From: Siccibacter colletis
Lineage (GTDB): Bacteria; Pseudomonadota; Gammaproteobacteria; Enterobacterales; Enterobacteriaceae
Length of the DNA stretch: 64,000 nucleotides
Direction of reading: 5' to 3'
Assembly: GCF_000696575.1 (NCBI RefSeq)
Contig: NZ_JMSQ01000011.1
Span: forward strand, 160,895-224,894
In this document: positions 34,166 through 43,826 of the stretch, piece by piece
Position numbering within the stretch: position 1 is the first letter of the stretch
Layout of the letters: every line of letters starts with the position of its first letter
The notes under the pieces: model-generated
Told to the model about the DNA's origin: nothing
What the model saw: the letters and a program-made list of their open reading frames with translations, nothing else
Databases searched by the model: none
Program-made: the position numbers and the translations under genes

Positions 34166-35524
34166 ATGAGAAAAGTAAAACCCGGTCGGGTTGCGTTAGT
34201 GGTACTGGCGCTGCTCGGGATGACGGGTGGGCTCAGCCCGTATGCGTCTGGCGAGGAGAATTTCAACTGGCAGGCGCCCCCCGGTGAGCAGCTCCAGGCC
34301 AGACTCACCATAAAAGAGGCGATCCTGCGTGCTTTCGCCCGCAATCCTAAAATCGCGCAGGCCTCGGCGCAAATCCAGGTCGGGCATGCCAATCTTGATG
34401 AAGCCCAGAGCGCCTGGTTCCCGCAAATCTCCCTCCAGGGTAACGCCGGCCGCAACCACCGCACCGACTCCGCCGGATCGCTCAACAGCAACGCCGCAGG
34501 CGGTATCAATCTCAAACAGCTTATCTACGACTTCGGTAAAACCGGCGGCAGCATTGACGAGCAGGAAAATCTCTCCGATGCCTACCGCTACCAGCTCTAC
34601 AGCACCCTGAACGAGGTCGGCATGGAAACCCTGCAGGCCTATTTGCAGGTGAAGCGCTATCAGGCGCTGACCGAGGCGGCAAAGCGCAACATCGACTCGC
34701 TGAAAGCGGTGCAGGAGATGGCCAACCTGCGCGCTGACGCCGGGCTGAGTTCCCAGTCTGACGTGCTGCAGGCGCAAACCCGCATTGCCGGCATGAACGC
34801 CAGCTATGAGCAGTACCGCGCCCAGATGCGCTCCGCCCAGGCGGCGCTCAGCGTGCTCACCGGCGTGATGGCCCAGTCGCTGCCCGATCTGCCGGAAGAT
34901 CTGCTGCGTCAGGAGATCTCCCTGAAAACCCTGCCCTATGAGCGCAACAGTGCGGTTCGCAGCGCCCAGGCGAAGCAGCTGGCGGCGGAGGACCGCATTC
35001 GTCAGGCCCAGGCCCAGCATCTGCCAACGCTCTCGGTGCAGGCGGGGCGCACCCGCTACCAGAACGACGGCGGCAACTACTGGGATGACCAGGTGCAGCT
35101 GGTGGTGGATGCCCCGCTGTATCAGGGCGGGGCGGTTAACGCCCGGGTCGATGCGGCGGAAGGGGATCGCGCCAGCGCCCGTGCCGACGTGGAAGCCAGT
35201 AAGCTGGATATCAACCAGCGGGCCGCCACCGCCTGGGCCGATCTCACCGGTGCGCAGGCCCGTCAGCGGGCCGGCGAGCTGCAGTTTAACAGCGCCGAAA
35301 GCGCACGCGGCGTCTACCGGGATGAGTATCGCCTCAGCAAACGCAGCCTGAACGATCTGCTGAGTATCGAACAGGATGTGTTCCAGGCCGACAGCTCGGC
35401 GATCACCGCCCGCTATGACGCCTGGGATGCCGCGGTGCGCTACGCCGCCGCCGCCGATAACCTGCTCGACATGTTGGGTATTGAACGTACCCGCGTTACG
35501 GGTGATGACCTGCCCGCGCTGTAA
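34166..35524 (+). CDS. bapB: TolC-family outer-membrane channel of the Bap secretion system
   Basis: A 452-residue outer-membrane efflux protein. The N-terminal signal peptide (RKVKPGRVALVVLALLGMT) leads to a mature protein with two outer-membrane efflux repeats: the first around ARLTIKEAILRAFARNPKIA, the second around SAVRSAQAKQLAAEDRIRQA. Long coiled-coil stretches fit the periplasmic alpha-barrel. It would form the exit duct for the adhesin, working with the ABC protein and HlyD-like adaptor that follow. Context identifies it as the bap-dedicated channel; the name follows the Salmonella bapABCD order. Confidence 0.9.
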   Translation: MRKVKPGRVALVVLALLGMTGGLSPYASGEENFNWQAPPGEQLQARLTIKEAILRAFARNPKIAQASAQIQVGHANLDEAQSAWFPQISLQGNAGRNHRTDSAGSLNSNAAGGINLKQLIYDFGKTGGSIDEQENLSDAYRYQLYSTLNEVGMETLQAYLQVKRYQALTEAAKRNIDSLKAVQEMANLRADAGLSSQSDVLQAQTRIAGMNASYEQYRAQMRSAQAALSVLTGVMAQSLPDLPEDLLRQEISLKTLPYERNSAVRSAQAKQLAAEDRIRQAQAQHLPTLSVQAGRTRYQNDGGNYWDDQVQLVVDAPLYQGGAVNARVDAAEGDRASARADVEASKLDINQRAATAWADLTGAQARQRAGELQFNSAESARGVYRDEYRLSKRSLNDLLSIEQDVFQADSSAITARYDAWDAAVRYAAAADNLLDMLGIERTRVTGDDLPAL

Positions 35525-35551
35525 GCGTGACACCGGGAAAAGGAGTACGTG

Positions 35552-37687
35552 ATGTCAGAACGTCCGGATACTGAAAGCTGGATAAGCGCGATGGTCCGCG
35601 CGGCGGGGCGCTTCGGCCTGCCCGCCGACGCCCCTGCAGTTCGCCAGCAAATGCGCTGGTTTGAAAATTTACCGCTCTCCCAGCGCCTGGAGCGCATGAG
35701 CGGCCTGATGGGTTTACAGATGCGCATCGTGCAGAAAGAGCGCGTGCGCTGGAGCGCCCAGTCCCTGCCAGTGATCGTGGAGCTGGAGAGCGGCGGGCTG
35801 ATGCTGCTTGAAGCGCTCGACGCCGACGGGCTGGCCAGTTACTGGCTCAGCGAAGGCGGCGATCTGGTGCGTGAAGAGGCGCTGGAAACTTTGCTGGAGC
35901 GTGCTAAAGGCGATGTGGTGATGCTCGGCATCGCCGCGCGCGGACGCGATGCGCGCATTGATGACTTCACTAAACCCTGGGAGCCGCACTGGTTCTGGCG
36001 GCACTTTCGTCATACCGGCCGCAAGCTGTTTGAGATCTCACTGGCGTCGATCATCGGCAACGTGCTGGCGCTTGGCGGCATTCTGTTCTCGATGCAGGTC
36101 TACGATCGGGTGATCCCCGCCCAGTCGTTTCCCACGTTATGGGTGCTGTTCTTTGGCGTGATCCTCGCTGCGTTGCTGGAATTCTTCATCCGCCTGGCGC
36201 GTACCCACGTTTCGGACATCATGGGGAAACACATCGATCTCAACGTCTCCTCGCTGTTCTTTGCCCGGGCAATGGCGATCAAAAACGATGCCCGCCCTAA
36301 ATCCACCGGATCTTTTATGGCGCAGCTGCGTGAGATCGATCAGGTGCGCGAGCTGTTGACTTCCACCACCGTCGGTGCGGCGATGGACATTCCCTTTGTG
36401 CTGCTGTTCCTCGGCATCATGGCGCTGGTAGGCGGCCAACTGGTGGCGATCCCGCTGATCGCCATTCCGCTGATCGTCATTCCCGGCATTCTGGTGCAGT
36501 GGCCGATGGCAAAGCTGGCGAAAGAGGGGATGCGCGAGAGCGCGATCCGCAACGCGGTACTGGTGGAGTCGATTGAAGGTATCGAAGACATCAAATCCCT
36601 GCAGGCGGAGCCGTACTTTCAGCGCCAGTGGGAGCACACCCACAGCGTCGGGGCCAGTATCGGCATGAAGCAGCGCGTCTGGGGTGCACGCCTGAGCGGC
36701 TGGGCTTCCACCGTACAGCAGATGACTTACGCCAGCATGCTGGTGTTCGGCTGCTATCTGGTGATGGACGGGCAGATCACCACCGGGACGCTGGTGGCCT
36801 GTAGCCTGCTCTCGTCGCGCACCATTGCGCCGCTGATGCAGCTCACGATGGTCTTTTCGCGCTGGCAGCATGCCAAAACCGCGATGAGCGGCCTCAACGA
36901 GCTGCTGAAGAAGCCGCTGGATAACGACAACCAGAAGAAAATGGCGCACTGCCCGGTGCTGGCGGGGCACTTCCAGTTCCAGCAGGTGCAGTACAGCTAT
37001 GACGAAGAGAAGGGCGATCAGGCGATTCAGATCCCGTCGCTGGAGATCAAGCCCGGTGAACGCGTGGCGATCCTCGGTAAGGTCGGGGCCGGTAAATCGA
37101 CGCTGCTGCGTCTGCTGGCCGGGCAGTCCATCGCCACCAAAGGGAAGGTGATTATCGACGGCGTCGATCTGGCGCATATCGATCCGCGCGACGTGCGCCG
37201 CCAGGTGGGCTTTCTTTCCCAGGATTCACGCCTGTTCTTCGGCACCCTGCGCCAGAACCTGATGCTCGGCCACCCGAACGCCACCGAAGCCGAACTGCTG
37301 CAGGCGCTGCGCATCAGCGGCGCGCTCAGCATGGTGCAGCAGGATGCAGCGAGCCTCGACCGCCTGATCAACGAAGGCGGGCGCGGACTGTCCGGCGGTC
37401 AGCGCCAGATGGTGCTGCTCAGCCGCCTGATCGTACGCAATCCGCAGATCGTGCTGCTGGATGAACCTACCGCCTCAATGGATGAGCAGCTCGAAGCGCA
37501 GGTGATCCGCCAGCTCCAGCAGTGGCTCACCGGGCGCACGCTGGTGCTGGTGACGCACCGCCCGGCGCTGCTCAACCTGGTGGATCGCATCATCGTGATG
37601 GAGAACGGGAAAGTGATCGCCGATGGCCCGCGCGATCAGCTGCTTAAGCAGGCCCAACGTAACAGCAACGTGGCCTCGGTGGCCTGA
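35552..37687 (+). CDS. bapC: Type I secretion ABC transporter (permease-ATPase)
   Basis: 711 residues. Residues 1 to about 140 form a degenerate C39-peptidase-like domain with no catalytic Cys, as in LapB/HlyB-type exporters that do not cleave their substrate. A six-helix ABC membrane domain follows (about 150-430; for example SLASIIGNVLALGGILFSMQ). The ATPase part has Walker A GKVGAGKST, the signature LSGGQRQ, Walker B IVLLDEPTA and a final His in LVLVTHRP. Start at ATG 35552, six bases after AAGGAG. It is 27 bp after the channel gene and 11 bp before the adaptor gene. Confidence 0.93.
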   Translation: MSERPDTESWISAMVRAAGRFGLPADAPAVRQQMRWFENLPLSQRLERMSGLMGLQMRIVQKERVRWSAQSLPVIVELESGGLMLLEALDADGLASYWLSEGGDLVREEALETLLERAKGDVVMLGIAARGRDARIDDFTKPWEPHWFWRHFRHTGRKLFEISLASIIGNVLALGGILFSMQVYDRVIPAQSFPTLWVLFFGVILAALLEFFIRLARTHVSDIMGKHIDLNVSSLFFARAMAIKNDARPKSTGSFMAQLREIDQVRELLTSTTVGAAMDIPFVLLFLGIMALVGGQLVAIPLIAIPLIVIPGILVQWPMAKLAKEGMRESAIRNAVLVESIEGIEDIKSLQAEPYFQRQWEHTHSVGASIGMKQRVWGARLSGWASTVQQMTYASMLVFGCYLVMDGQITTGTLVACSLLSSRTIAPLMQLTMVFSRWQHAKTAMSGLNELLKKPLDNDNQKKMAHCPVLAGHFQFQQVQYSYDEEKGDQAIQIPSLEIKPGERVAILGKVGAGKSTLLRLLAGQSIATKGKVIIDGVDLAHIDPRDVRRQVGFLSQDSRLFFGTLRQNLMLGHPNATEAELLQALRISGALSMVQQDAASLDRLINEGGRGLSGGQRQMVLLSRLIVRNPQIVLLDEPTASMDEQLEAQVIRQLQQWLTGRTLVLVTHRPALLNLVDRIIVMENGKVIADGPRDQLLKQAQRNSNVASVA

Positions 37688-37698
37688 AGGAGCGCGCG

Positions 37699-38868
37699 AT
37701 GAGTCAACTGACAATGCAGGAAGATCTGGCGCGCCAGGGGCGGTTTTACTCGTCGGTGATCTGGCTGACGCTGGCCGGGCTGGTGGTGTTTTTCGTCTGG
37801 GCGTGGTTCGCGACCCTCGACGAAGTGACGGTCGGTACCGGGAAAATCACCCCCTCCACCCATGCGCAGGTTATCGAGAGCCTCGACGGCGGCATCGTCA
37901 ATGCGCTGCTGGTGAACGAAGGGGATATTGTCGAGCGCGGGCAGCTGCTGGCCCGGCTGGATCCGACGCGCTTTGCGTCTAACTTTGGTGAAGCGGCGGC
38001 CCGGGTGCGGGCGCTGCGTGCTTCCAGCGAGCGTTTGCGCTCCGAGCTGACCGGCGAGCCATTGCGCTTCAGCCCGGAGTCGATGCGCGAGCCGGATCTG
38101 GTGGCGCGCGAGCGTCAGCTGTATGAGTCGCGCCGTCGTACCCTGAATGAAACCGTGGCTAACCTGCAAAAAACCTGGCAGCTGGTGATGTCGGAGCTGC
38201 GCATGACCCAGCCGCTGGTGGCGAAAGGCGCGGCCAGCGAGGTGGAGGTGATACGCCTGCAGCGCCAGGCGGCGGAGCTGAAAGGGAAGATTGACGAGGC
38301 GCGCAACCAGTTTGCGGTCCGCGCTCGCGAGGAGCAGGTGAAAAACAACGCCGATCTTGATGCCCAGCTGCAGGTGATGGCGGGGAAAGAGGATCAGGTG
38401 ACCCGTGCGTCGCTCTATTCGCCGGTGCGCGGCATCGTTAAGGACGTGCAGGTGACGACGGTAGGCGGCGTGGTACAGCCCGGCGGCAAGCTGATGGAGA
38501 TTGTGCCGCTGGAGGATCAGCTGCTGGTGGAAACGCGCATCAACCCGCGCGACATCGCCTATATCCGTCCGGGGTTGCCGGCGACGGTAAAGGTCACGGC
38601 CTATGACTCGTCCATCTACGGCAATCTCGACGGCACGGTAGAGGTGGTGTCGCCGGATACCCTGCAGGATGAGGTTAAGCGCGATCAGTTCTATTACCGG
38701 GTTTACGTGCGCACCCAAAAAGCGGAGCTACAGAACCGCGCCGGGAAAGTGTTCCCAATCCTGCCGGGGATGGTAGCGAACGTGGAGATCAAAACCGGGC
38801 AGAAAACGGTGCTCGATTATCTGATTAAGCCGCTGAATAAGGTGAAAGAAGCGCTGCGCGAGCGTTAA
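37699..38868 (+). CDS. bapD: HlyD-family membrane-fusion adaptor
   Basis: A 389-residue adaptor. One transmembrane helix at about residues 21-41 (SVIWLTLAGLVVFFVWAWFA) is followed by a lipoyl/biotinyl-like half (HAQVIESLDGGIVNALLVNE), a long coiled-coil hairpin (residues 100-235) and the second half with the HlyD signature region (ARDIAYIRPGLPATVKVTAY-like, read here as NPRDIAYIRPGLPATVKVTA). It bridges the inner-membrane ABC protein and the outer-membrane channel. Last gene of the bap operon; no intrinsic terminator follows, only REP-like repeats. Confidence 0.92.
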   Translation: MSQLTMQEDLARQGRFYSSVIWLTLAGLVVFFVWAWFATLDEVTVGTGKITPSTHAQVIESLDGGIVNALLVNEGDIVERGQLLARLDPTRFASNFGEAAARVRALRASSERLRSELTGEPLRFSPESMREPDLVARERQLYESRRRTLNETVANLQKTWQLVMSELRMTQPLVAKGAASEVEVIRLQRQAAELKGKIDEARNQFAVRAREEQVKNNADLDAQLQVMAGKEDQVTRASLYSPVRGIVKDVQVTTVGGVVQPGGKLMEIVPLEDQLLVETRINPRDIAYIRPGLPATVKVTAYDSSIYGNLDGTVEVVSPDTLQDEVKRDQFYYRVYVRTQKAELQNRAGKVFPILPGMVANVEIKTGQKTVLDYLIKPLNKVKEALRER

Positions 38869-38883
38869 CGCGGGGTAGGGTAG

Positions 38884-39016
38884 TGGTGGGTGCGCTGGCG
38901 CTTACCCACCCTGGGGGCGGTGCGACGCTGCGATAGGGCTGTGGTGGGTGCGCTGGCGCTTACCCACCCTACAGGCTCTTCGCGCAGTGTGGAGCAGCGG
39001 TGGGGTTCACCCACCC
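38884..39016. repeat. Cluster of three REP-like inverted repeats
   Basis: Two copies with the same 29-base sequence (38884-38912 and 38942-38970, 58 bp apart) each form an inverted repeat GGTGGGT...ACCCACC around a GCGCTGGCGCT-type centre. A third, diverged copy has GGTGGG / CCCACC arms at 38999-39015. The cluster fills the gap between the convergent bapD and smpB genes, as REP/BIME elements commonly do. Confidence 0.85.
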
Positions 39017-39039
39017 TGCGCAGAAGCGAAAGCCGGGTA

Positions 39040-39522
39040 TCAGCGCCCGGCGTTTTTCATGATGCGGGCTTTGTCGAGCTGCCACTCGCGCTCTTTCAGG
39101 TCGGAACGCTTGTCGTGCTGTTTCTTACCTTTCGCCACGCCGATTTTTACTTTGCACCAGGCGTTCTTCCAGTACAGCGACAGCGCTACCACGGTATAAC
39201 CGTCACGCTTCACCAGCCCGTAGAGGTTGTCCAGCTCGCGCTGATTGAGCAGCAGTTTACGGGTGCGGGTCGGATCGCAGACCACGTGGGTGGAAGCCAC
39301 GTTAAGCGGAATGAAATGGGAGCCGAACAGGTACGCTTCGCCTTCAATGAGCGTGACATAGCTGTCGCTGATGTTCGCTTTACCGGCGCGCAGGGATTTA
39401 ACTTCCCAGCCCTGCAGAGCCAGACCCGCTTCAAATTCTTCTTCGATGAAATATTCGTGGCGGGCGCGCTTGTTAAGCGCGATGGTGGCTGAGCCTGGTT
39501 TGTTTGATTTTTTCTTCGTCAT
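39040..39522 (-). CDS. smpB: SsrA-binding protein SmpB
   Basis: 160 residues, the usual enterobacterial length. The oligonucleotide-binding-fold core is easily recognised: [39 protein letters not shown], and the basic C-terminal tail ([20 protein letters not shown]) that enters the empty mRNA channel. It delivers tmRNA to stalled ribosomes. In E. coli smpB is next to ssrA; here the bap locus separates them by 17 kb while both keep the same strand. Confidence 0.98.
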   Translation of the reverse strand: MTKKKSNKPGSATIALNKRARHEYFIEEEFEAGLALQGWEVKSLRAGKANISDSYVTLIEGEAYLFGSHFIPLNVASTHVVCDPTRTRKLLLNQRELDNLYGLVKRDGYTVVALSLYWKNAWCKVKIGVAKGKKQHDKRSDLKEREWQLDKARIMKNAGR

Positions 39523-39674
39523 AATGGCGCTCAGTATACGTAATCCAGTAGTTCAAAGACACCCCATCCGGTGGGACGGAAACGGATATCTTAGCATGAG
39601 TTCCGGCGTAGCGTTTTTCTTTAGTCGATGATAAATGTTATTATTTATGGGTCCTATGAATCGCAGGAAATGCT

Positions 39675-40112
39675 ATGCCGCAGATTAGTCGTACTGCCCT
39701 GGTGCCATACAGCGCCGAGCAGATGTATCAGTTAGTGAACGACGTGAAATCCTACCCGGAGTTTATCCCCGGCTGCGTAGGAAGCCGCGTGCTGGAATCA
39801 AGCCCCAACCAGATGACCGCTGCGGTGGAAGTCTCGAAGGCCGGGATCAGCAAAACGTTCACAACCCGGAATACGCTAACCAGCAATCAAAGCATTCTGA
39901 TGCACCTGGTTGATGGCCCCTTTAAAAAGCTGATGGGTGGCTGGAAATTTACCCCGCTTAGCCCTGACGCGTGTCGCATCGAATTCTCGCTCGACTTTGA
40001 GTTCACCAACAAACTCATCGAACTGGCGTTTGGCCGCATCTTTAAAGAGCTGGCGTCTAACATGGTGAGTGCGTTCACCAACCGTGCCAAAGAGGTCTAC
40101 AGTGCCGGGTGA
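39675..40112 (+). CDS. ratA: RatA, ribosome-associated START-domain protein
   Basis: 145 residues of the polyketide cyclase/START fold ([49 protein letters not shown]). In E. coli RatA is reported to bind 50S subunits and inhibit 70S assembly; homologues such as mitochondrial Coq10 bind ubiquinone. Divergent from smpB and overlapping the start of ratB by 11 bases. The start ATG 39675 follows a GCAGGAA site. Confidence 0.95.
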   Translation: MPQISRTALVPYSAEQMYQLVNDVKSYPEFIPGCVGSRVLESSPNQMTAAVEVSKAGISKTFTTRNTLTSNQSILMHLVDGPFKKLMGGWKFTPLSPDACRIEFSLDFEFTNKLIELAFGRIFKELASNMVSAFTNRAKEVYSAG

Positions 40113-40392
40113 GATCGCCGTTGAGGTCGTTTACGCGCTGCCTGAAAAGCAGTACCTGCGTAAAGTGACGCTGAGCGAAGGTGCGACGCTTGAAGATGCC
40201 ATCGTGGCGTCGGGCCTGCTGGAGCTGCGTCCTGATATCGATCTTAAAAAGAATAAGGTCGGCATCTACAGCCGCGCGGCAAAGCTGCGTGATACGGTGC
40301 AGGATGGCGATCGGGTGGAGATTTATCGCCCGCTGATTGCCGATCCAAAAGAGCTGCGTCGCCAGCGTGCGGAGCGCTCGGCGAAGAAGTAA
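40102..40392 (+). CDS. ratB: RatB / RnfH-family protein
   Basis: 96 residues from GTG 40102 ([20 protein letters not shown]), the length of the E. coli protein. It is a beta-grasp (ubiquitin-like fold) UPF0125 protein ending in the basic [14 protein letters not shown]. The gene overlaps ratA by 11 bases on a different frame; earlier in-frame starts lie inside ratA and lack family similarity. It has been called the antitoxin partner of RatA, but a firm function is lacking. Confidence 0.93.
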   Translation: MPGEIAVEVVYALPEKQYLRKVTLSEGATLEDAIVASGLLELRPDIDLKKNKVGIYSRAAKLRDTVQDGDRVEIYRPLIADPKELRRQRAERSAKK

Positions 40393-40422
40393 CGCCGTCT
40401 CGCCGCTGTTCTGTCAGCCGAT

Positions 40423-40450
40423 AAAAAAAGGTGCCTCAGGCACCTTTTTT
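40423..40450. terminator. Bidirectional terminator, ratB / bamE
   Basis: AGGTGCC / GGCACCT stem with a TCA loop, preceded by an A-run and followed by a T-run. It serves both convergent genes. Confidence 0.9.
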
Positions 40451-40502
40451 GTTTTGAACATCGATGTTTTGTCACGTCTTTGTTTTATAACATCGCTCGC
40501 GC

Positions 40503-40844
40503 TTACTGCTTCGTCAGCTGCGGCTTGTTGTCGATGTTGGTCAGCACGCCATTGCTGTTAAAGGTGAGCGTCAGCGTCTGCTGGGTCACGCCTTCATGGC
40601 CAGGCTGCTGGCGGAAAACGTAGAACCAGGTGTTGGTTCCGAACGGATCGGACATCATCGGCGTACCCAGGGCGTAAGCCACCTGCTGCTGGGTCATCCC
40701 CACGCGCACTTTAGACACGTCGGTAGGTGCCAGGTAGTTGCCCTGGTTAATGTCGGGGCGGTAAACCACTCGCTCCAGAGTGGAACAGCCGGCGGTTAAC
40801 ATCAGAAGAACCGCTGCGACAGCAGTCAGCGTTTTACAGCGCAT
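40503..40844 (-). CDS. bamE: BamE outer-membrane assembly lipoprotein
   Basis: 113 residues with lipobox LTAGC (Cys20) and Ser at +2, so outer-membrane sorted. The SmpA/OmlA domain is clear ([36 protein letters not shown]). BamE binds phosphatidylglycerol and BamD in the beta-barrel assembly machine; bamD is also in this window at 58218. Downstream of recN on the same strand, as in E. coli. Confidence 0.97.
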   Translation of the reverse strand: MRCKTLTAVAAVLLMLTAGCSTLERVVYRPDINQGNYLAPTDVSKVRVGMTQQQVAYALGTPMMSDPFGTNTWFYVFRQQPGHEGVTQQTLTLTFNSNGVLTNIDNKPQLTKQ

Positions 40845-41037
40845 AGTGATTTGATTCCTTTTGGGGCCCGAACAGAACGCGGCGCATTCGTAATCGTGAT
40901 ATACCGATGATAATAAACCTTCAGGCAGTTTGAAACCTTAAGCCGCTTCACTATGACCCTGATAGTCGAAAAAAGTTGAGCAAATTTCTGCCCATATGAC
41001 AATTTAACGACGTAACTGCTCTCTTTTTGTACGGGGA

Positions 41038-41059
41038 ACGGGTGGGGCGCCCCACCCGT
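41038..41059. repeat. Perfect 22-bp palindrome between bamE and recN
   Basis: ACGGGTGGGGC and GCCCCACCCGT meet with no spacer, 18 bp beyond the recN stop. GC-rich with GGTGGG / CCCACC arms like the repeats at 38884-39016, so possibly the same REP-like family. No U-run follows. Confidence 0.75.
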
Positions 41060-41077
41060 GTCATCGGGACTTAACCG

Positions 41078-42739
41078 TTATGCTGCCAGCAGCTCTTTAG
41101 CGTTGGCGAGGGTATTGCGGGTGACTTCGCTGCCGCCCAGCAGGCGAGCCAGCTCCTGCAGACGCGCACGTTTATCCAGCGGCTGCATGTGGGTTTCGGT
41201 CATCGCGCCATCGGTTTCTTTACTGACGAAGAAATGCTGATGGCCACAGCCCGCCACCTGCGGCAGGTGGGTAACGCACATCACCTGCGTTGATTCCCCT
41301 AGCTGACGCAGCAGCTTACCTACCACCGCCGCCGTCGGGCCGCTGATCCCCACGTCCACTTCATCGAAGATCAGCGCCGGGGTTTCCATCTTACGTGCCG
41401 TAATCACCTGAATCGCAAGCGCGATACGCGACAGTTCGCCGCCAGAAGCCACTTTTGACAACGCCTGAAGCGGCTGGCCCGGGTTGGTGCTGACGCGGAA
41501 ATCGATACGGTCGGCGCCCTCGGCGGTCAGGTGGTGCTCGTCAAATTCCACCTGAATCAGCAGCTGGCCGTGCGGCATCGACAGAGAGTGGATGCTCTCG
41601 GTGATCAGCTCGCTCAGCTCTGCGGCGTATTTGACGCGGGCATCATGCAGCTGGTGCGCCGTCTCCAGCGCCTGCTGATGCTGCACCGACACCGCCTGCA
41701 TCAGCGCGTCCAGGGTATCGGACTGGGTGTCCATCTGCTGCTGCTCTTCCAGCAGCGAGGCGTGAAACGCCGGCAGCGCTTCCGGGGCAATATGATGCTT
41801 GCGGGCAAGGGTAATCTGACGCGAAATGCGCTGCTCCAGTTCGTACAGGCGATTAGGATCGAGATCGAGACGCTCGCAGTAGTGGCGCAGCTCGTCGCTG
41901 GCTTCGCTAATCTGAATCGCCGCCTCTTCAAGCATGTTCAGCACGCCGGAGAGCTTATCGTCCATCCCGATCAGTTCGGTGACCATGTTGCGCACGCTGT
42001 AGAGCTGGCTTTGCAGGTTGCTGTCTTCACCATCGGCCAGCGCGTTGAGCGCCTGCTGGCTGGTGGAGAGCAGCTGGCCGCTGTTGGCAAGGCGCTTATA
42101 TTCTTCATCGATCTGCTCGAACTCTCCCGGCAGCGGGTTGAATTCGTTCAGCTCCTTAAGCTGGTAGGCGAGCAGTTCGGCACGGGCGGCGCGCTCCTGG
42201 CTCAGCTGCTGGTGCTGGGCCAGCGCACGGCAGCTCTGGTGCCATTCGCGGTAGGTAGCCGCCATCTTTTGAGTGAGCGCATGCTCACCTGCATAGCCAT
42301 CAAGCAGGGTTTTCTGGTGATCGGGCTTAAGCAGCAGCTGGTGCGCGTGTTGACCGTGGATCTGGATCAACAGCTGACCCAGTTCGCGCAGCTGTGACAG
42401 CGGCACGGCGGTACCGTTGATAAAACCGCGTGAGCGACCGTCGCTGCTGATAACGCGGCGGAGTAAACACTCACGCCCATCATCAAGCTGGTTCGCTTCC
42501 AGCCAGCGCAACGCCGCAGGGGTGTCTTTCAGGGAGAAGCGTGCGCAGAGATCTGCGCGACCCGCACCGGGACGCACCATGTCTGCGTCCGCACGACCGC
42601 CGAGGCACAGCCCGAGCGCATCAATCGCGATGGATTTACCCGCACCGGTTTCACCGGTGATGGCCGTCATCCCGGCGTGAAAATCGATTTCCAGCTCACG
42701 AACGATTGCGAAATTGCTGATGGTCAGTTGTGCCAGCAT
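41078..42739 (-). CDS. recN: DNA repair protein RecN
   Basis: 553 residues from ATG 42739, identical in length to E. coli RecN. An SMC-like ATPase: Walker [10 protein letters not shown] near residue 30, a long central coiled coil (about 150-380), a signature region [17 protein letters not shown] and Walker [14 protein letters not shown]. It acts in double-strand break repair by recombination and holds chromatids together after damage. The upstream region has two good LexA boxes and a weak third, so expression is strongly SOS-controlled. Confidence 0.97.
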   Translation of the reverse strand: MLAQLTISNFAIVRELEIDFHAGMTAITGETGAGKSIAIDALGLCLGGRADADMVRPGAGRADLCARFSLKDTPAALRWLEANQLDDGRECLLRRVISSDGRSRGFINGTAVPLSQLRELGQLLIQIHGQHAHQLLLKPDHQKTLLDGYAGEHALTQKMAATYREWHQSCRALAQHQQLSQERAARAELLAYQLKELNEFNPLPGEFEQIDEEYKRLANSGQLLSTSQQALNALADGEDSNLQSQLYSVRNMVTELIGMDDKLSGVLNMLEEAAIQISEASDELRHYCERLDLDPNRLYELEQRISRQITLARKHHIAPEALPAFHASLLEEQQQMDTQSDTLDALMQAVSVQHQQALETAHQLHDARVKYAAELSELITESIHSLSMPHGQLLIQVEFDEHHLTAEGADRIDFRVSTNPGQPLQALSKVASGGELSRIALAIQVITARKMETPALIFDEVDVGISGPTAAVVGKLLRQLGESTQVMCVTHLPQVAGCGHQHFFVSKETDGAMTETHMQPLDKRARLQELARLLGGSEVTRNTLANAKELLAA

Positions 42740-42749
42740 AGCCGTCTTC

Positions 42750-42805
42750 CTGTATAAACTAACATGACTGTGTTTTCGTACAGTATAATCTGGTTTTTTA
42801 TACAG
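42750..42805 (-). promoter_or_regulatory. recN promoter with LexA (SOS) boxes
   Basis: Two CTG-N10-CAG sites: 42790-42805 (CTGTATAAAAAACCAG on the minus strand) and 42768-42783 (CTGTACGAAAACACAG). A degenerate third (CTG-N10-CAT) is at 42750-42765. A TATACT -10 at 42782-42787 overlaps box two. The layout matches the three operators known at E. coli recN. Confidence 0.93.
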
Positions 42806-42825
42806 TAAAGCGGCTTCGCACAAAA

Positions 42826-43704
42826 TCAGAACAATTTTTTAGACCAGCCCAGCTTTGAGCTTAATGTATTGAAATAATTGTAATCTTTCGGGTGTATCAG
42901 GTTGAGGTGGTAGTCGCAGCGGCGGATAAGCACGTCTTCGCCTTCCTGAATAGGCAGCGCGATCTGGCTGTCGCAGCTGATCTCCAGATCGCTGCGGCGG
43001 TGGGAAAAGCGCAAGCGAATGGTGCTGCTGCTGTTGATCACCAGCGGGCGCGCCGACAGCGTATGCGGGAACATCGGCACCAGGGTTATGGCATCAAGCG
43101 AGGGGGTGAGGATGGGGCCGCCGGCAGAGAGCGAATAGGCGGTCGATCCGGTGGGGGTGGAAATAATTAATCCGTCCGAGCGCTGGGAGAAGGCGAATTT
43201 TTCATCTATATAGACTTCAAACTCGATCATGTGCGCGACTTTGCCCGGATGCAGCACCACTTCGTTAATGGCGGTACTGATGCGGGTCTGGCAATCCTGC
43301 TGGCACACCTGTGCTTCCAGCAAAAAGCGCTGCTCGGCAATGTAATGCCCGTCGAGCACGTCGGCGAGCTGCTGTTGGGCGTTATCGGGGTCAAGGTCGG
43401 TGAGAAAACCGAGGTTGCCGCGGTTGATGCCAATAACTTTAATATCGTAGCGCGCCAGGGTACGCGCGGCGCCCAGCATGTTGCCGTCGCCGCCGACCAC
43501 CACGGCGAGATCGGCATACTGACCGATATCTGCCAGGGTTCCGGTTCTGACGTGCTGCAGCTTCAGTTCCTGGGCAATCTGCTGTTCGACGATGACGTCG
43601 TACCCCTGCTGATCGAGCCAGCGCCAGAGCATTTCATGTGTGGTGAGGGCGGTAGGATGGCGTGGATGTCCGACAATACCGATACACTTGAAATGATTAT
43701 TCAT
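42826..43704 (-). CDS. nadK: NAD kinase
   Basis: 292 residues from ATG 43704, the E. coli length; the frame is open to 43779, but the family start is [20 protein letters not shown]. The GGDGN motif ([15 protein letters not shown]) binds the nucleotide, and [20 protein letters not shown] forms the NAD site. It phosphorylates NAD to NADP with ATP in the cytoplasm. Upstream of recN on the same strand and divergent from grpE, as in E. coli. Confidence 0.97.
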   Translation of the reverse strand: MNNHFKCIGIVGHPRHPTALTTHEMLWRWLDQQGYDVIVEQQIAQELKLQHVRTGTLADIGQYADLAVVVGGDGNMLGAARTLARYDIKVIGINRGNLGFLTDLDPDNAQQQLADVLDGHYIAEQRFLLEAQVCQQDCQTRISTAINEVVLHPGKVAHMIEFEVYIDEKFAFSQRSDGLIISTPTGSTAYSLSAGGPILTPSLDAITLVPMFPHTLSARPLVINSSSTIRLRFSHRRSDLEISCDSQIALPIQEGEDVLIRRCDYHLNLIHPKDYNYFNTLSSKLGWSKKLF

Positions 43705-43753
43705 TTTGCTGGTGGTCCTTGTGCAGATTGGTTGACTCAAAACGTCAGGTTCC

Positions 43754-43780
43754 CTTGAAACCCGGAAACTGATCCCCATA
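43754..43780 (+). promoter_or_regulatory. Sigma-32 heat-shock promoter of grpE
   Basis: -35 CTTGAAA (43754-43760) and -10 CCCCATA (43774-43780) with a 13-bp spacer, 47 bp before the grpE start. This matches the sigma-32 consensus closely. Confidence 0.92.
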
Positions 43781-43826
43781 ATAATCCAGGTTAGCGAGTT
43801 GAATGCGAAAAAACGCGGAGAATTTC

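Noticed and set aside
34196..35533. 445-codon open frame antisense to bapB
   Set aside because: Composition is of a GC-rich shadow frame; the plus strand encodes a full TolC-like protein with signal peptide and duplicated domains.
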